Source of the DNA: Streptomyces gardneri
GTDB taxonomy: Bacteria; Actinomycetota; Actinomycetes; Streptomycetales; Streptomycetaceae
Reading direction: 5' to 3'
Length of the DNA: 37,009 nucleotides
Assembly (NCBI RefSeq): GCF_006539185.1
Contig: NZ_BJMN01000067.1
Coordinates: 1 to 37,009 of the forward strand
The notes beneath the pieces are model-generated. The model searched no databases. It had not been told where the DNA came from and saw only the letters and a list, made by a program, of their open reading frames with translations. Of this stretch, positions 24,353 to 32,095 are shown piece after piece. A program made the translations under genes and the position numbers. Numbering within the stretch: the first letter of the stretch is position 1; every line of letters begins with the position of its first letter.

Positions 24353-24924
24353 TGCCCCGCCCCGACACCCGGACGACGCGCTGGGGCGAGGGAATGGACC
24401 TGATCGCACGGCCCTCGCACGTCGCCGCGACCGTGCGGGTTCCCCTCGCCCGCCCGGAGGACGTCATGGCGTGGCTCTGTCTGTGCGAGGCACTCGCCGG
24501 GGGGTTCACGAGCCCGCTGACCCGGGCGGGGCGGCACGAAGGCACGCTCTTCCGGGTCAGGCTCGCGCTCCTTCCCGGCACTGCGGAGGAGGCGGTCCTG
24601 GCCCTGACGTTCACGACGTCCGGGCGCTCCGAGGCGGCCAACACCCGGACGGTGCTCCGCGCCCTGACCGAGCTCGCGGACCGCGGCGAGGTCGGGGCGC
24701 CTCAGTGGGAGAGCGCGGCACGCCGCCTCGCCACCCGCATGGCCACGACCGACCCGTTGCCGCCGCACTCTACGTGGCGGCGCCCCCCGTACGACGCGTA
24801 CCTGGACGACCCGGTGGCCTGGGCCACGCGCACGCGGCCCCCCGAGGGACACCGGCAGCGGCTCGCGGAGATCCTGCGGGCGCTGTCGGCCCGCCGCGCG
24901 GGCGCGGAAGGAGAAGCATGCTGA
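24352..24924 (+). CDS. M16-like non-catalytic partner subunit
   Basis: A 190-residue protein with no HxxEH motif. The order LARPEDVMAWLCLCEALAGG, FTSPLTRAGRHEGTLFRVRL, then VLALTFTTSGRSEAANTRTV and a helix matches the later (substrate-grasping) domains of M16 peptidases, where an 'S-x-L' turn and an Arg/Tyr pair line the chamber. It follows the catalytic gene with overlapping stop/start, as in two-subunit bacterial M16 systems. The assignment rests on fold pattern and position; it is shorter than most partners. Confidence 0.6.
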   Translation: MPRPDTRTTRWGEGMDLIARPSHVAATVRVPLARPEDVMAWLCLCEALAGGFTSPLTRAGRHEGTLFRVRLALLPGTAEEAVLALTFTTSGRSEAANTRTVLRALTELADRGEVGAPQWESAARRLATRMATTDPLPPHSTWRRPPYDAYLDDPVAWATRTRPPEGHRQRLAEILRALSARRAGAEGEAC

Positions 24925-26213
24925 CCCCCACGTCCACCGGTGCGCGGGCGGCGAGTCCCGTCCGCCTCCTCCGGCGCGTGAGCACGGTGTCCAGCCTGGA
25001 GGACGGCGCGTTCACGGTGGTCCTCCCGGTCCTCGCGCAGAAGTCGGCGGGCGACATGGGCGTCGTGGCCGTCTTCATCGCCCTGACCGCTCCCTGGGCC
25101 CTGACATCGTTGCCTCTCGGCTACCTCGCGGACCACGTGTCGCGGACACGGCTCGCGAAGGGCGCCGCGTTCGGGCGCCTGGGCTTCGCCGTGTTCCTCG
25201 CGGCCCTGCCCCTCTGGACGGGCAGCGCGCAGTGGCTGTTCCCCGCCGTGGCGTTCGGCCTCGGCACCTGCGGAGTGGCCTCGGAGATCGCGCGCCAGTC
25301 CCTCGTACCGCAGCTCGTCTCCGGACCCGAGGACCTCGTCTCCGCCAACGTGGAGATCACGAAGGTCTCGCAGCTGTACGGGGCGTTCGTCGGACCCCTG
25401 CTGGCAGGAGCGCTCCTCACCTGGAACCAGGCGCTCACCACCACGGTCCTGGCCGTCCTAGCCGCCCTCACCCTCCTCTTCACCCTGCTGCTGCCCGCGG
25501 TCCCGCCGCTGCGCGACGAACCCATGCGGCCGCGGACCATGGTGAAGGACGGCCTCGGCGGCTTCCGGTACATCTGGCGCACCCGTACCCTCCTGGCCCT
25601 CGCGGCGTCAAGCTGCCTCGTCTCCGCCATCTGGTACGTCTGGGAGACCACCTTCGCGGCCTACGCCCTCGCCGACGACGGCCTCGGAGTCTCCGAACTC
25701 GGCTACTCGCTGCTGCTCCTGTCCGGTGCTGCCGGCGGATTCGTCGGCGCCCGCCTGGTCCAGCGGATGCTGAGCGCGTTCCCGCTGCGCGGCGCGCTGA
25801 CGCTGAGTCTGGTCGGCTGGACGGTGTGGTTCGCGGTGCCGGCGTTCACGACAAACCTGCTCGCAGTGGCCGGGAGTCTGGTCGTCGGCGGTTGCAGCGG
25901 GCTCCTGTGGAACACCATCTCGATCTCGGTACGTCAGCTGGTGACGTCCGTCGAGATCCTCGGAAGGACCACGGCGGCCTACCGGGTCGTCACCCGGACC
26001 GGCCGGGTCGTCGGAGCGGCCCTCGCGGGCGTCCTCATGCCGCACATGCCGTGGCAGCACATCCTGGCCGCGTGCGCGGGAGCCATCGCGCTGACGGCCG
26101 TGGCCCTCCGCTTCCTGCATCGCGACGGCGACGACGGCGACCGTACGAGTGCGGGTGCGGGTGCGGGCACGGGCGACGACGGTGCAGGAGCGTCGGCGAA
26201 GGAGGGAGCATGA
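24918..26213 (+). CDS. MFS transporter (probable product exporter)
   Basis: A 431-residue membrane protein with about 12 hydrophobic helices. The start ATG 24918 follows AAGGAG and overlaps the previous gene by 7 bases. The loop after helix 2 (GYLADHVSRTRLAKGAAFGR) matches the MFS loop 2-3 motif (G-x-LAD-x-x-x-R). Overall it looks like drug/peptide exporters related to the MFS_3 group, in which a central cytoplasmic loop (PMRPRTMVKDGLGGFRYIWR) joins two six-helix halves. It probably exports the final product and may give self-protection. Confidence 0.88.
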   Translation: MLTPTSTGARAASPVRLLRRVSTVSSLEDGAFTVVLPVLAQKSAGDMGVVAVFIALTAPWALTSLPLGYLADHVSRTRLAKGAAFGRLGFAVFLAALPLWTGSAQWLFPAVAFGLGTCGVASEIARQSLVPQLVSGPEDLVSANVEITKVSQLYGAFVGPLLAGALLTWNQALTTTVLAVLAALTLLFTLLLPAVPPLRDEPMRPRTMVKDGLGGFRYIWRTRTLLALAASSCLVSAIWYVWETTFAAYALADDGLGVSELGYSLLLLSGAAGGFVGARLVQRMLSAFPLRGALTLSLVGWTVWFAVPAFTTNLLAVAGSLVVGGCSGLLWNTISISVRQLVTSVEILGRTTAAYRVVTRTGRVVGAALAGVLMPHMPWQHILAACAGAIALTAVALRFLHRDGDDGDRTSAGAGAGTGDDGAGASAKEGA

Positions 26214-27691
26214 CGACGTCGGCGCACGCGCGCGGGCCACAGGCGACGGACTGGATCCCCCGCGCGACCCTGGTCCTGCACTCTCGGGACGGGCGTACCG
26301 AGATGCTGCGTCCCGATCACCTCGCCGAGCGCCTCCCGGAGTCGAGGGAACGTTTCCGCCGGTCCTCGGGTGGCGACCGGAGCGTCTGCCTCGTCCCCGA
26401 CGCGCGACAGCCGTTCGCACGCTTCCTCACGGAGCTCCTCGCGGCTCTCGCCATGCCGCACCCGGTGGCCCTGCCCGACACCGCGCGCCCCACCTCACCG
26501 GTCGCCGAGCTGGCCGCCCACGGAATCAGGGCCCGCACCCTCGGTACGGACGCGGGCCACGAACCCCCGCCCGCAGCGCCCGTGGCCCTGCCCGAGGGCG
26601 CCCTCCTGTTGCGGACCGGCGGCACCAGCGGCCGTACCCGCTTCGCGGTCAACACCAGCATGCGGCGCGGGCTCGTACGCGACAGCCGGTTGAGTCTCGC
26701 GCGGGCCGTGGGTCTGCGCGACGGGGTCCTGGCGCTGCTGGCGGGGCCGGTCGGCCACGCCGCCCACCTGAGCATGCTGCTGGACGCGGCGAACCACGAA
26801 GCCGAGGTGCATCTGTACGAGAGCCCCGAGCCGGCACGGGTGCTGCCCGACATCCGCCGCCACGGCATTCAGTGGCTCGCCGCCACCCCCCTGCACCTGC
26901 GCGTCATGATGCGACAGACAGAAGACGGCCGCGGCACCGGGGAGCTGCGGAAACTCGTTCACATGAGCGCGGCCTGCGGGGAACCGCTCAAGAGGTTCTG
27001 GCACGCGGCCCTCGGCCCGGAGAACGTCTACGAGGTGTTCGGCTCCTCCGAGGGGATCGGCACCACGATCGCCCGGGGCGACGAGTGGGAGCGCCGCCCC
27101 GGCACCGTCGGCAGGGGCTTCTACACCTCCGTCGCCGTCCTGGACCCGGCGGGCCGCCCCGTACCGGCGGGCGAACCGGGCGACGTGTTCTTCGCCTACG
27201 GCGCGGCGGCGCGCCCCCTGCACATCGGCCGGGGGGACCACGTCCGGTGGACGGCCGGCGGACTGGTCGGGATCGGTGACCGCGGCTTCCTCGACGAGGA
27301 CGGCTTCCTCCACCTGGAGACCAGACCGCAGCTCCGGATCACGGTGGGGGGAACCACGGTCGTGGCCACGGACGTCGAGGACGCGCTTCTCGGGTTCCCG
27401 TGGGTCGAGGACGCGGCGGCGGCCGGGATCGCCAACCAGGTGACGGGGCAACGCGTGATCGGCTTCGTCGTGCTCACCGCCGACGCGCCGGACACCTGGG
27501 CGGCCGAGCTCGCCGCGGGGCTGCGCCGGGACCTCCCCGCGGCGGCCGTCCCACGGAAGGTGTTCGCCGTCGGGGCCGTACCGCGAGCCCCGTCCGGAAA
27601 GGTCGACCGCGCCGCGCTGGCGACGATGGCCAACGCACACACGCGGACCGCACACACGCACAACGCACCCACGCAGAAGGAACCGCGATGA
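26210..27691 (+). CDS. ANL-superfamily AMP-forming ligase 1
   Basis: A 493-residue acyl/aryl-AMP ligase. Motifs are a P-loop LLRTGGTSGRTRF (Arg where the usual Lys stands), NVYEVFGSSEGIGTT (A5), GIGDRGFLDEDGFLHLETRP (A7-A8 hinge), GGTTVVATDVEDAL, and the C-terminal PRAPSGKVDRAAL with the catalytic Lys. It activates a carboxylic acid as an adenylate and passes it to CoA or a carrier. The gene after it encodes a carrier domain, the natural acceptor. The substrate pocket cannot be read reliably. It overlaps both neighbours by 4 bases. Confidence 0.85.
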   Translation: MTTSAHARGPQATDWIPRATLVLHSRDGRTEMLRPDHLAERLPESRERFRRSSGGDRSVCLVPDARQPFARFLTELLAALAMPHPVALPDTARPTSPVAELAAHGIRARTLGTDAGHEPPPAAPVALPEGALLLRTGGTSGRTRFAVNTSMRRGLVRDSRLSLARAVGLRDGVLALLAGPVGHAAHLSMLLDAANHEAEVHLYESPEPARVLPDIRRHGIQWLAATPLHLRVMMRQTEDGRGTGELRKLVHMSAACGEPLKRFWHAALGPENVYEVFGSSEGIGTTIARGDEWERRPGTVGRGFYTSVAVLDPAGRPVPAGEPGDVFFAYGAAARPLHIGRGDHVRWTAGGLVGIGDRGFLDEDGFLHLETRPQLRITVGGTTVVATDVEDALLGFPWVEDAAAAGIANQVTGQRVIGFVVLTADAPDTWAAELAAGLRRDLPAAAVPRKVFAVGAVPRAPSGKVDRAALATMANAHTRTAHTHNAPTQKEPR

Positions 27692-28188
27692 CGCATACGC
27701 TCCTCGACACCCCCCACTTCACCGGCATCGGGCGACGCACCTCCGACGGCCGTCACGTGGTGGCCGTGTCCCTCCGGTCGTACCTGTCCGTCCCCGAGAT
27801 CCGGGCCGCGCTGGCGGAGACCCTCGGCGAGGAGGCGGGGGGCGCGGGGGCGGCGGGGGAGACGGAGTTCGTCGTGCTCCACGCGGACGAGGCGGTGGAC
27901 GCCGACGCGGTCAGCGACACCCGGCTCGCCACCGGGAGGCTCCACGTCATGCGCACCCCCGGGAGTGAGGTGGAGACCTCGCTCGCTGAACGGGTCGTGT
28001 CGATGATGACCGAGGACGCCGTCGTCAGCATGACGGACAGCGTCGCCGACCTCGGGGGTGACTCCCTCATGTGCCTGGAGCTCAGCGAGGCGTTCATCGG
28101 CCAGTGGGGTGTGGAGATCGATCCGGTCGAGATCTTCCGGGCCAACTCCCTGAAGGAGCTGGCCGAGGACATCGAGGCCAGACAGTGA
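27688..28188 (+). CDS. Carrier-domain (ACP/PCP) protein with N-terminal extension
   Basis: 166 residues. Residues ~95-166 form a phosphopantetheine carrier domain: LAERVVSMMTEDAVVSMTDS, then VADLGGDSLMCLELSEAF with S126 as the attachment site (GGDSL), and a last helix SLKELAEDIEARQ. The first ~90 residues (DGRHVVAVSLRSYLSVPEIR, EFVVLHADEAVDAD) resemble part of an ANL C-terminal domain or a small docking domain. It lies exactly between two ligase genes, with overlapping stops and starts. It should carry the acyl or aminoacyl group used by the condensation-domain protein. Confidence 0.85.
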   Translation: MTHTLLDTPHFTGIGRRTSDGRHVVAVSLRSYLSVPEIRAALAETLGEEAGGAGAAGETEFVVLHADEAVDADAVSDTRLATGRLHVMRTPGSEVETSLAERVVSMMTEDAVVSMTDSVADLGGDSLMCLELSEAFIGQWGVEIDPVEIFRANSLKELAEDIEARQ

Positions 28189-29612
28189 CGTCTCGCTCGC
28201 TGGACCTGCTGACCGCCGGCGCGCCCGCCGCGCCGGCGCTCCTCGAAGGCCCTCGCGTCGTGACGCGCGGGCAGGCGCGCGCGATCACCGAGGAGACGGC
28301 CCGCTTCCTGGGGGACGACCGCAAGAAACTCGTGATGGTCGAGAACCCCCGTTCGCTGCCGGGAGCGTTGGCCTGTCTGGCGGCGCTGCGCGCGGGGCAC
28401 GCCGTGCTGCCCGTCGAGGCGGTCACACCCGACGACATCCGGGTCCACGTCGAGAGGCTGCGCCCCGACATCCTGGTCGGGCCGACGTGCGCGGCGGCGG
28501 TGGACGTGCGGGCCGGCTACGGCCGACCCGAGGCCGCCCCGCACATCGGGGCGGTCCGCCGCGTGGACAGCTCCCCGGGCCCCGACCTCGCGGGCGAGCT
28601 GGCGCTGGTGGCGCGCACCTCCGGATCGACCTCGGGGGGCAGGCTCGTACGCCTCTCGTACGACAACCTCGCGAGCAACGCCGCGAGCATCGGTACGGCG
28701 ACGGGCATCCGGACCTCCGACGTCGCGGCGACATCGCTGCGCACGGACCACAGTTTCGGACTGTCCCTGTTCACCTCCCACCTGGCCGCGGGCGCCGCCG
28801 TGGGGCTGCTGACCGCCGCGCCCAGCTCGGCTCGCTTCTGGGCCGGAGCCAGGAGCGTCGGAGCGACCTGCGTGGGCCTGGTCCCGTCCACGGTCCGGTT
28901 CCTCCTGCGCAGCCCCGACTCATTGGCGGAACTGTCGTCCCTCCGGACCCTCCTGGTGGCCGGCGGCCCGGCGAGCCCCGAGGAGCTGCGCCGGCTGCGG
29001 CGGCACGCCCGGTCGGTGTACTACATGTACGGGCAGACCGAGGCGACGGCACGCATGACCTGTCTGGACCCCGAGGCCGCCGCCGAGCACGAGGGCAGCG
29101 TCGGGACCCCGGTGCCCGGCGGTCGCGTCGAGATCCGTGGCCGGGACGGAAGCCGGCTGCCCGACGGCCGGCTGGGCGAGGTGTACTACCAGGGGGCCAA
29201 CGTCATGCTCGGGTACGCCCGTTCGCGCGCCGACCTGGCTCTGCCGGACGTCACCGGCGACACCCTGCGGACCGGTGATCTCGGCCTGGTCGAGGGAGGC
29301 ATGCTCTACCTCCAGGGCCGTGTCGACCGCCAGGTCAAGGTGCTCGGCCAGCGGGTGAACCTCGACGCCGTCGAGGCGACGGCGACGGCGGTGCTCGGCG
29401 GCATCGCCACGGCCGCTGTGCAGCCCGCGCCCGACGAGGTGTTCCTCTACGTGGAGGGGGGCCCGGAGCACCTGGAGCGACTGCGCGGACCGTACCTCGC
29501 GCACCTGGGAGTCCCGAGGGGCTCGCTGCGCCTGCGGACGACGGCGCGGCTCCCGAGAACGTCCTCGGGGAAGATCAAGTACACCGCCGTCGGCGGGACG
29601 GCGACCCCCTAG
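28185..29612 (+). CDS. ANL-superfamily AMP-forming ligase 2
   Basis: 475 residues, GTG start with GTGA overlap. The P-loop reads ARTSGSTSGGRLVRLSYDN (TSGST kept; the Pro-Lys pair is Gly-Arg). Then come YYMYGQTEATARM (A5), LRTGDLGLVEGGMLYLQGRV followed by DRQVKVLGQRVNLDAVE (A7-A8), and LPRTSSGKIKY with the catalytic Lys. It is closer in pattern to the fatty acyl/aryl ligases than the first enzyme is. The roles of the two ligases may be to load two different building blocks, or one may activate the peptide carboxyl end. Nothing in the sequence decides this. Confidence 0.83.
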   Translation: MTSRSLDLLTAGAPAAPALLEGPRVVTRGQARAITEETARFLGDDRKKLVMVENPRSLPGALACLAALRAGHAVLPVEAVTPDDIRVHVERLRPDILVGPTCAAAVDVRAGYGRPEAAPHIGAVRRVDSSPGPDLAGELALVARTSGSTSGGRLVRLSYDNLASNAASIGTATGIRTSDVAATSLRTDHSFGLSLFTSHLAAGAAVGLLTAAPSSARFWAGARSVGATCVGLVPSTVRFLLRSPDSLAELSSLRTLLVAGGPASPEELRRLRRHARSVYYMYGQTEATARMTCLDPEAAAEHEGSVGTPVPGGRVEIRGRDGSRLPDGRLGEVYYQGANVMLGYARSRADLALPDVTGDTLRTGDLGLVEGGMLYLQGRVDRQVKVLGQRVNLDAVEATATAVLGGIATAAVQPAPDEVFLYVEGGPEHLERLRGPYLAHLGVPRGSLRLRTTARLPRTSSGKIKYTAVGGTATP

Positions 29613-29686
29613 AATGCGGCGGGCACCGTGCCCCCTCCAGCCACACGTTGCCCCTCCATCCACACGCAGCGAAAGGCGCATCGGCC

Positions 29687-30706
29687 ATGAGCCCCTACGA
29701 ACCCGCCGCGCGGATACGCGCGTTGCTGGAGAAGTGGGCCGCCCGCAGGGTGGTCCTCGGAGCGCAGGTCTTCCACCGGCACGGCGGCGAGGTGAACGAG
29801 ATCGCGGTGGGGGAGGCGGCTCCCGGAGTCACGGCCACGCCGGACGTCGTCGGCCGTGTCTACTGTGCCAACAAGTCCGTCCTGGCCGTCGCGGCCGGAG
29901 TCGCCTCGCGGGAGGGACTGATCGGCCTTGACGATCCGGTGGCGCGCTTCTTCGGCGACTGCGCTCCCTCCATGTCCGCCGTGACGGTCGCCGACCTCCT
30001 CGGGCACACCTCCGGTCTGCCCACGGCGCTGCACAAGAGCACCGGTTCCCTGGAGGAGAGGGCCCGCCGCATCGTGGCCTCCGGCTCTCGGCAGTCGGGC
30101 CCCGCCCGCTACAACGCGCAGAGCGCGGCGGCCGTACTCGGCTCGGTCCTGGAGCGCGCGTACGGGCTCCCGCTCGCGGACGTCGTCGACGAGAAGGTGG
30201 CCCGGCCGCTGGCCCTACGGGACCTGGCGCTGGTCCCTCGCCCGCACCAGCAGTACGTGCCGCTGCACCGCCGGGACGGCGGCATGCGATTCGTCCCGGT
30301 CGTGGACGAGGACCTCGGCCTCCACCCGGCGAACCCGGGGCAGGCGGGCGTCTCCACGGCATCCGACCTGGGTCGCCTGCACGCGGACGTCGTCGACTCG
30401 CTGCGCGGGGAGGGCAAGCTCCTCGACCGCCCGGCTGCCGAGAGGCTCTGCGCGATGAACGCCACCGTGCAGCTGCACGACCTCGGGGCCCGCAGTTGGG
30501 GACTGGGCGTCCAACGCGACCTGCACCAGGGCATCCTGGGCGAGGGCTGGAGCCCGCGGACCTTCGGTCACATCGGCACCAGCCCCCGTCGGATCGTCGT
30601 CCTCCACGCCGCCGACCCGGAGTCCGGCCGGGTGATGGTACTGAGACTGTTCAGCGTCGCGGAGACCAACGACCGCTGCGTCCGGGAGCTCACCGCGCTG
30701 CGGTGA
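29687..30706 (+). CDS. Beta-lactamase-fold hydrolase/acyltransferase with Cys nucleophile
   Basis: 339 residues, class C beta-lactamase/DD-peptidase-like (serine hydrolase) fold. The family's SxxK motif is C60-A-N-K63 (VYCANKSVLAVAAG), the codon at 29864-29866 being TGT, so the nucleophile Ser is replaced by Cys. The rest of the site is recognisable: LLGHTSGLPTAL, the Tyr loop ARYNAQSAAAVLGSVLE, and HIG in FGHIGTSPRR. Ser-type relatives include PBP-like thioesterases that release and cyclise nonribosomal peptides; a Cys enzyme would favour aminolysis. It starts 74 bases after ligase 2 and is the last gene of the cluster. Release, ligation or cyclisation of the product are all possible. Confidence 0.82.
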   Translation: MSPYEPAARIRALLEKWAARRVVLGAQVFHRHGGEVNEIAVGEAAPGVTATPDVVGRVYCANKSVLAVAAGVASREGLIGLDDPVARFFGDCAPSMSAVTVADLLGHTSGLPTALHKSTGSLEERARRIVASGSRQSGPARYNAQSAAAVLGSVLERAYGLPLADVVDEKVARPLALRDLALVPRPHQQYVPLHRRDGGMRFVPVVDEDLGLHPANPGQAGVSTASDLGRLHADVVDSLRGEGKLLDRPAAERLCAMNATVQLHDLGARSWGLGVQRDLHQGILGEGWSPRTFGHIGTSPRRIVVLHAADPESGRVMVLRLFSVAETNDRCVRELTALR

Positions 30707-30794
30707 CGCCCCCGAGCACCCCCCTCGTACGGCAGCCTCGGCCCGTGCGTAGTACGGCAGCCCGGTCCGCGGGCCGCGCGCCGACGATTCCTTC

Positions 30795-30914
30795 ATGGCT
30801 TCACGCGACACGACCTCACCTGCGGCAGGCACGCATCAGCGCACTCCGGGTGCCCGCGAGCTGGAGGCCGCCGCGCAGGTCTTCGCGCTGCTCGCCGATC
30901 CCACCCGGCTCCAG
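30795..30914 (+). pseudogene. ArsR-family regulator 5' fragment
   Basis: The first 40 codons read ELEAAAQVFALLADPTRLQ near their end, matching the start of ArsR/SmtB winged-helix repressors (A-x-LFKALADPTRL). Right after DPTRLQ the similarity ends, and the frame runs into unrelated sequence (PSRTSCPAPAPSADE). The DNA-binding helices are absent. This marks the right-hand breakpoint beside the cluster. Confidence 0.65.
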
Positions 30915-31585
30915 CCTTCGCGCACGAGTTGTCCAGCTCCCGCGCCCTCCGCCGACGAGACCTCTGTTCCGCTGCCAGGCAGGGCTCGAGCGTCTCTGGG
31001 ATCTGCCGGTGGCGGAGGCCAGGCACCGGCATCGGAACCGGGAGGCTGATGGGCTCTACCAGCTGCCTTGCATCGCCATCACACGGACACTTCAACCCCT
31101 GCTTCGGGTCCCTCAGGTTGTCCTCGGGAAGTCAGAAGTTCCGATCCTCGGTCGCTGCAGAAGACGACCGCCACGGGTGGTCCGGGACGCGGTGAGCAGG
31201 TCCCCCAGGGTGGTGTCGACACGTTGGTGCAGGTCGGTGCCGCGGATGGTGGCGGCATCATCGGTGAAGGTGTCTTCCAGGAGGATGAGGCCGCATTGGC
31301 CGAGGCAGTAGGCGTACTGCTTCAGGGCGGAGAGGCGTCATCCCAGGGGGCGTGGGGCGAGGGTGGTCAGGGTGACTCCGGGCGGGAGGTCGGTGTCACG
31401 GAGCTCGACGGTGCCGTGGTCGGAGAAGCTGCGTGCGTTGACGTCGTCGCGGCTTTGACGGTGATCCGTTCGAACAGTTCGTGGGCGGGGGCACGGCCGA
31501 AGGCGTCGCCGTGGGTGAAGACGTACAGACCTCGCAGGGCGAGGTTGGCACGAGCACCCCGCCGAGCACAGACAAGGGAAAATCT
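30915..31585 (-). pseudogene. Unidentified, frameshifted gene remnants
   Basis: No intact gene occurs here. On the - strand, protein-like text appears in pieces: ANLALRGLYVFTHGDAFGRA then PAHELFERITVK (about 31545-31450), a frame change, then FSDHGTVELRDTDLPPGVTL up to a stop at 31338-31340, and further down ALKQYAYCLGQCGLILLEDT with DLHQRVDTTLGDLL (about 31330-31195). These may be one gene broken by frameshifts and a stop. The family is not recognised. Confidence 0.4.
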
Positions 31586-31985
31586 CTCGGCACCCTCAAG
31601 CTCGACCAGCTCGCCCACCGCCACATCTCGGCCTTCGTCACCGGCCAGCTCACCGCCGGCCGCGGCCGCACGACCCTCTACCGGTGCCTGGCCACCCTCT
31701 CCAGCGCGCTCGGCGATGCCGTGCGCCAGCACCGCCTCCCCCACAACCCGGCATCTCCCCCAGTCCTGCGCCGGCCGCCGTCGCCGGAGCGGCGGATCTG
31801 GACCACACAGGAGGCGGCCCGCTTCCTCACCCACTGCCACCAAGCCGATCCGGAGATGGCTGGTCTGTTCAAGGTTCTCATCGGCACCGGCATGCGCAAG
31901 GGCGAAGCCCTGGGCCTGCACGGGGACGACGTCCACCTCAACGAGGGCGTGCTCTGCCGTCCGTGTCCTGCGGCCGTCGGAGGCC
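31586..31985 (+). pseudogene. Tyrosine recombinase N-terminal/middle fragment (right copy)
   Basis: The frame reads LGTLKLDQLAHRHISAFVTG, then GRTTLYRCLATLSSALGDAV, RRIWTTQEAARFLTHCH, and LIGTGMRKGEALGLHGDDVH. This is the core-binding domain plus the first catalytic-domain block with its Arg (GMRKGEALGL) of a phage-type integrase. After HLNEGVL the family pattern stops; the catalytic His/Tyr part is missing here. A diverged copy of its first part is at 13.35 kb, and a matching kind of C-terminal part is at 14.54 kb. Confidence 0.75.
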
Positions 31986-32095
31986 CGCAGGGCGATCACC
32001 GCCAGTACGCCGCTCCGTGTCGATGCCGGGTGCGGACGGGTCGGGACCCGATCATGAGCGGATCGTCCCGTTCGCTCCCGATTGGTGCGCCACCC

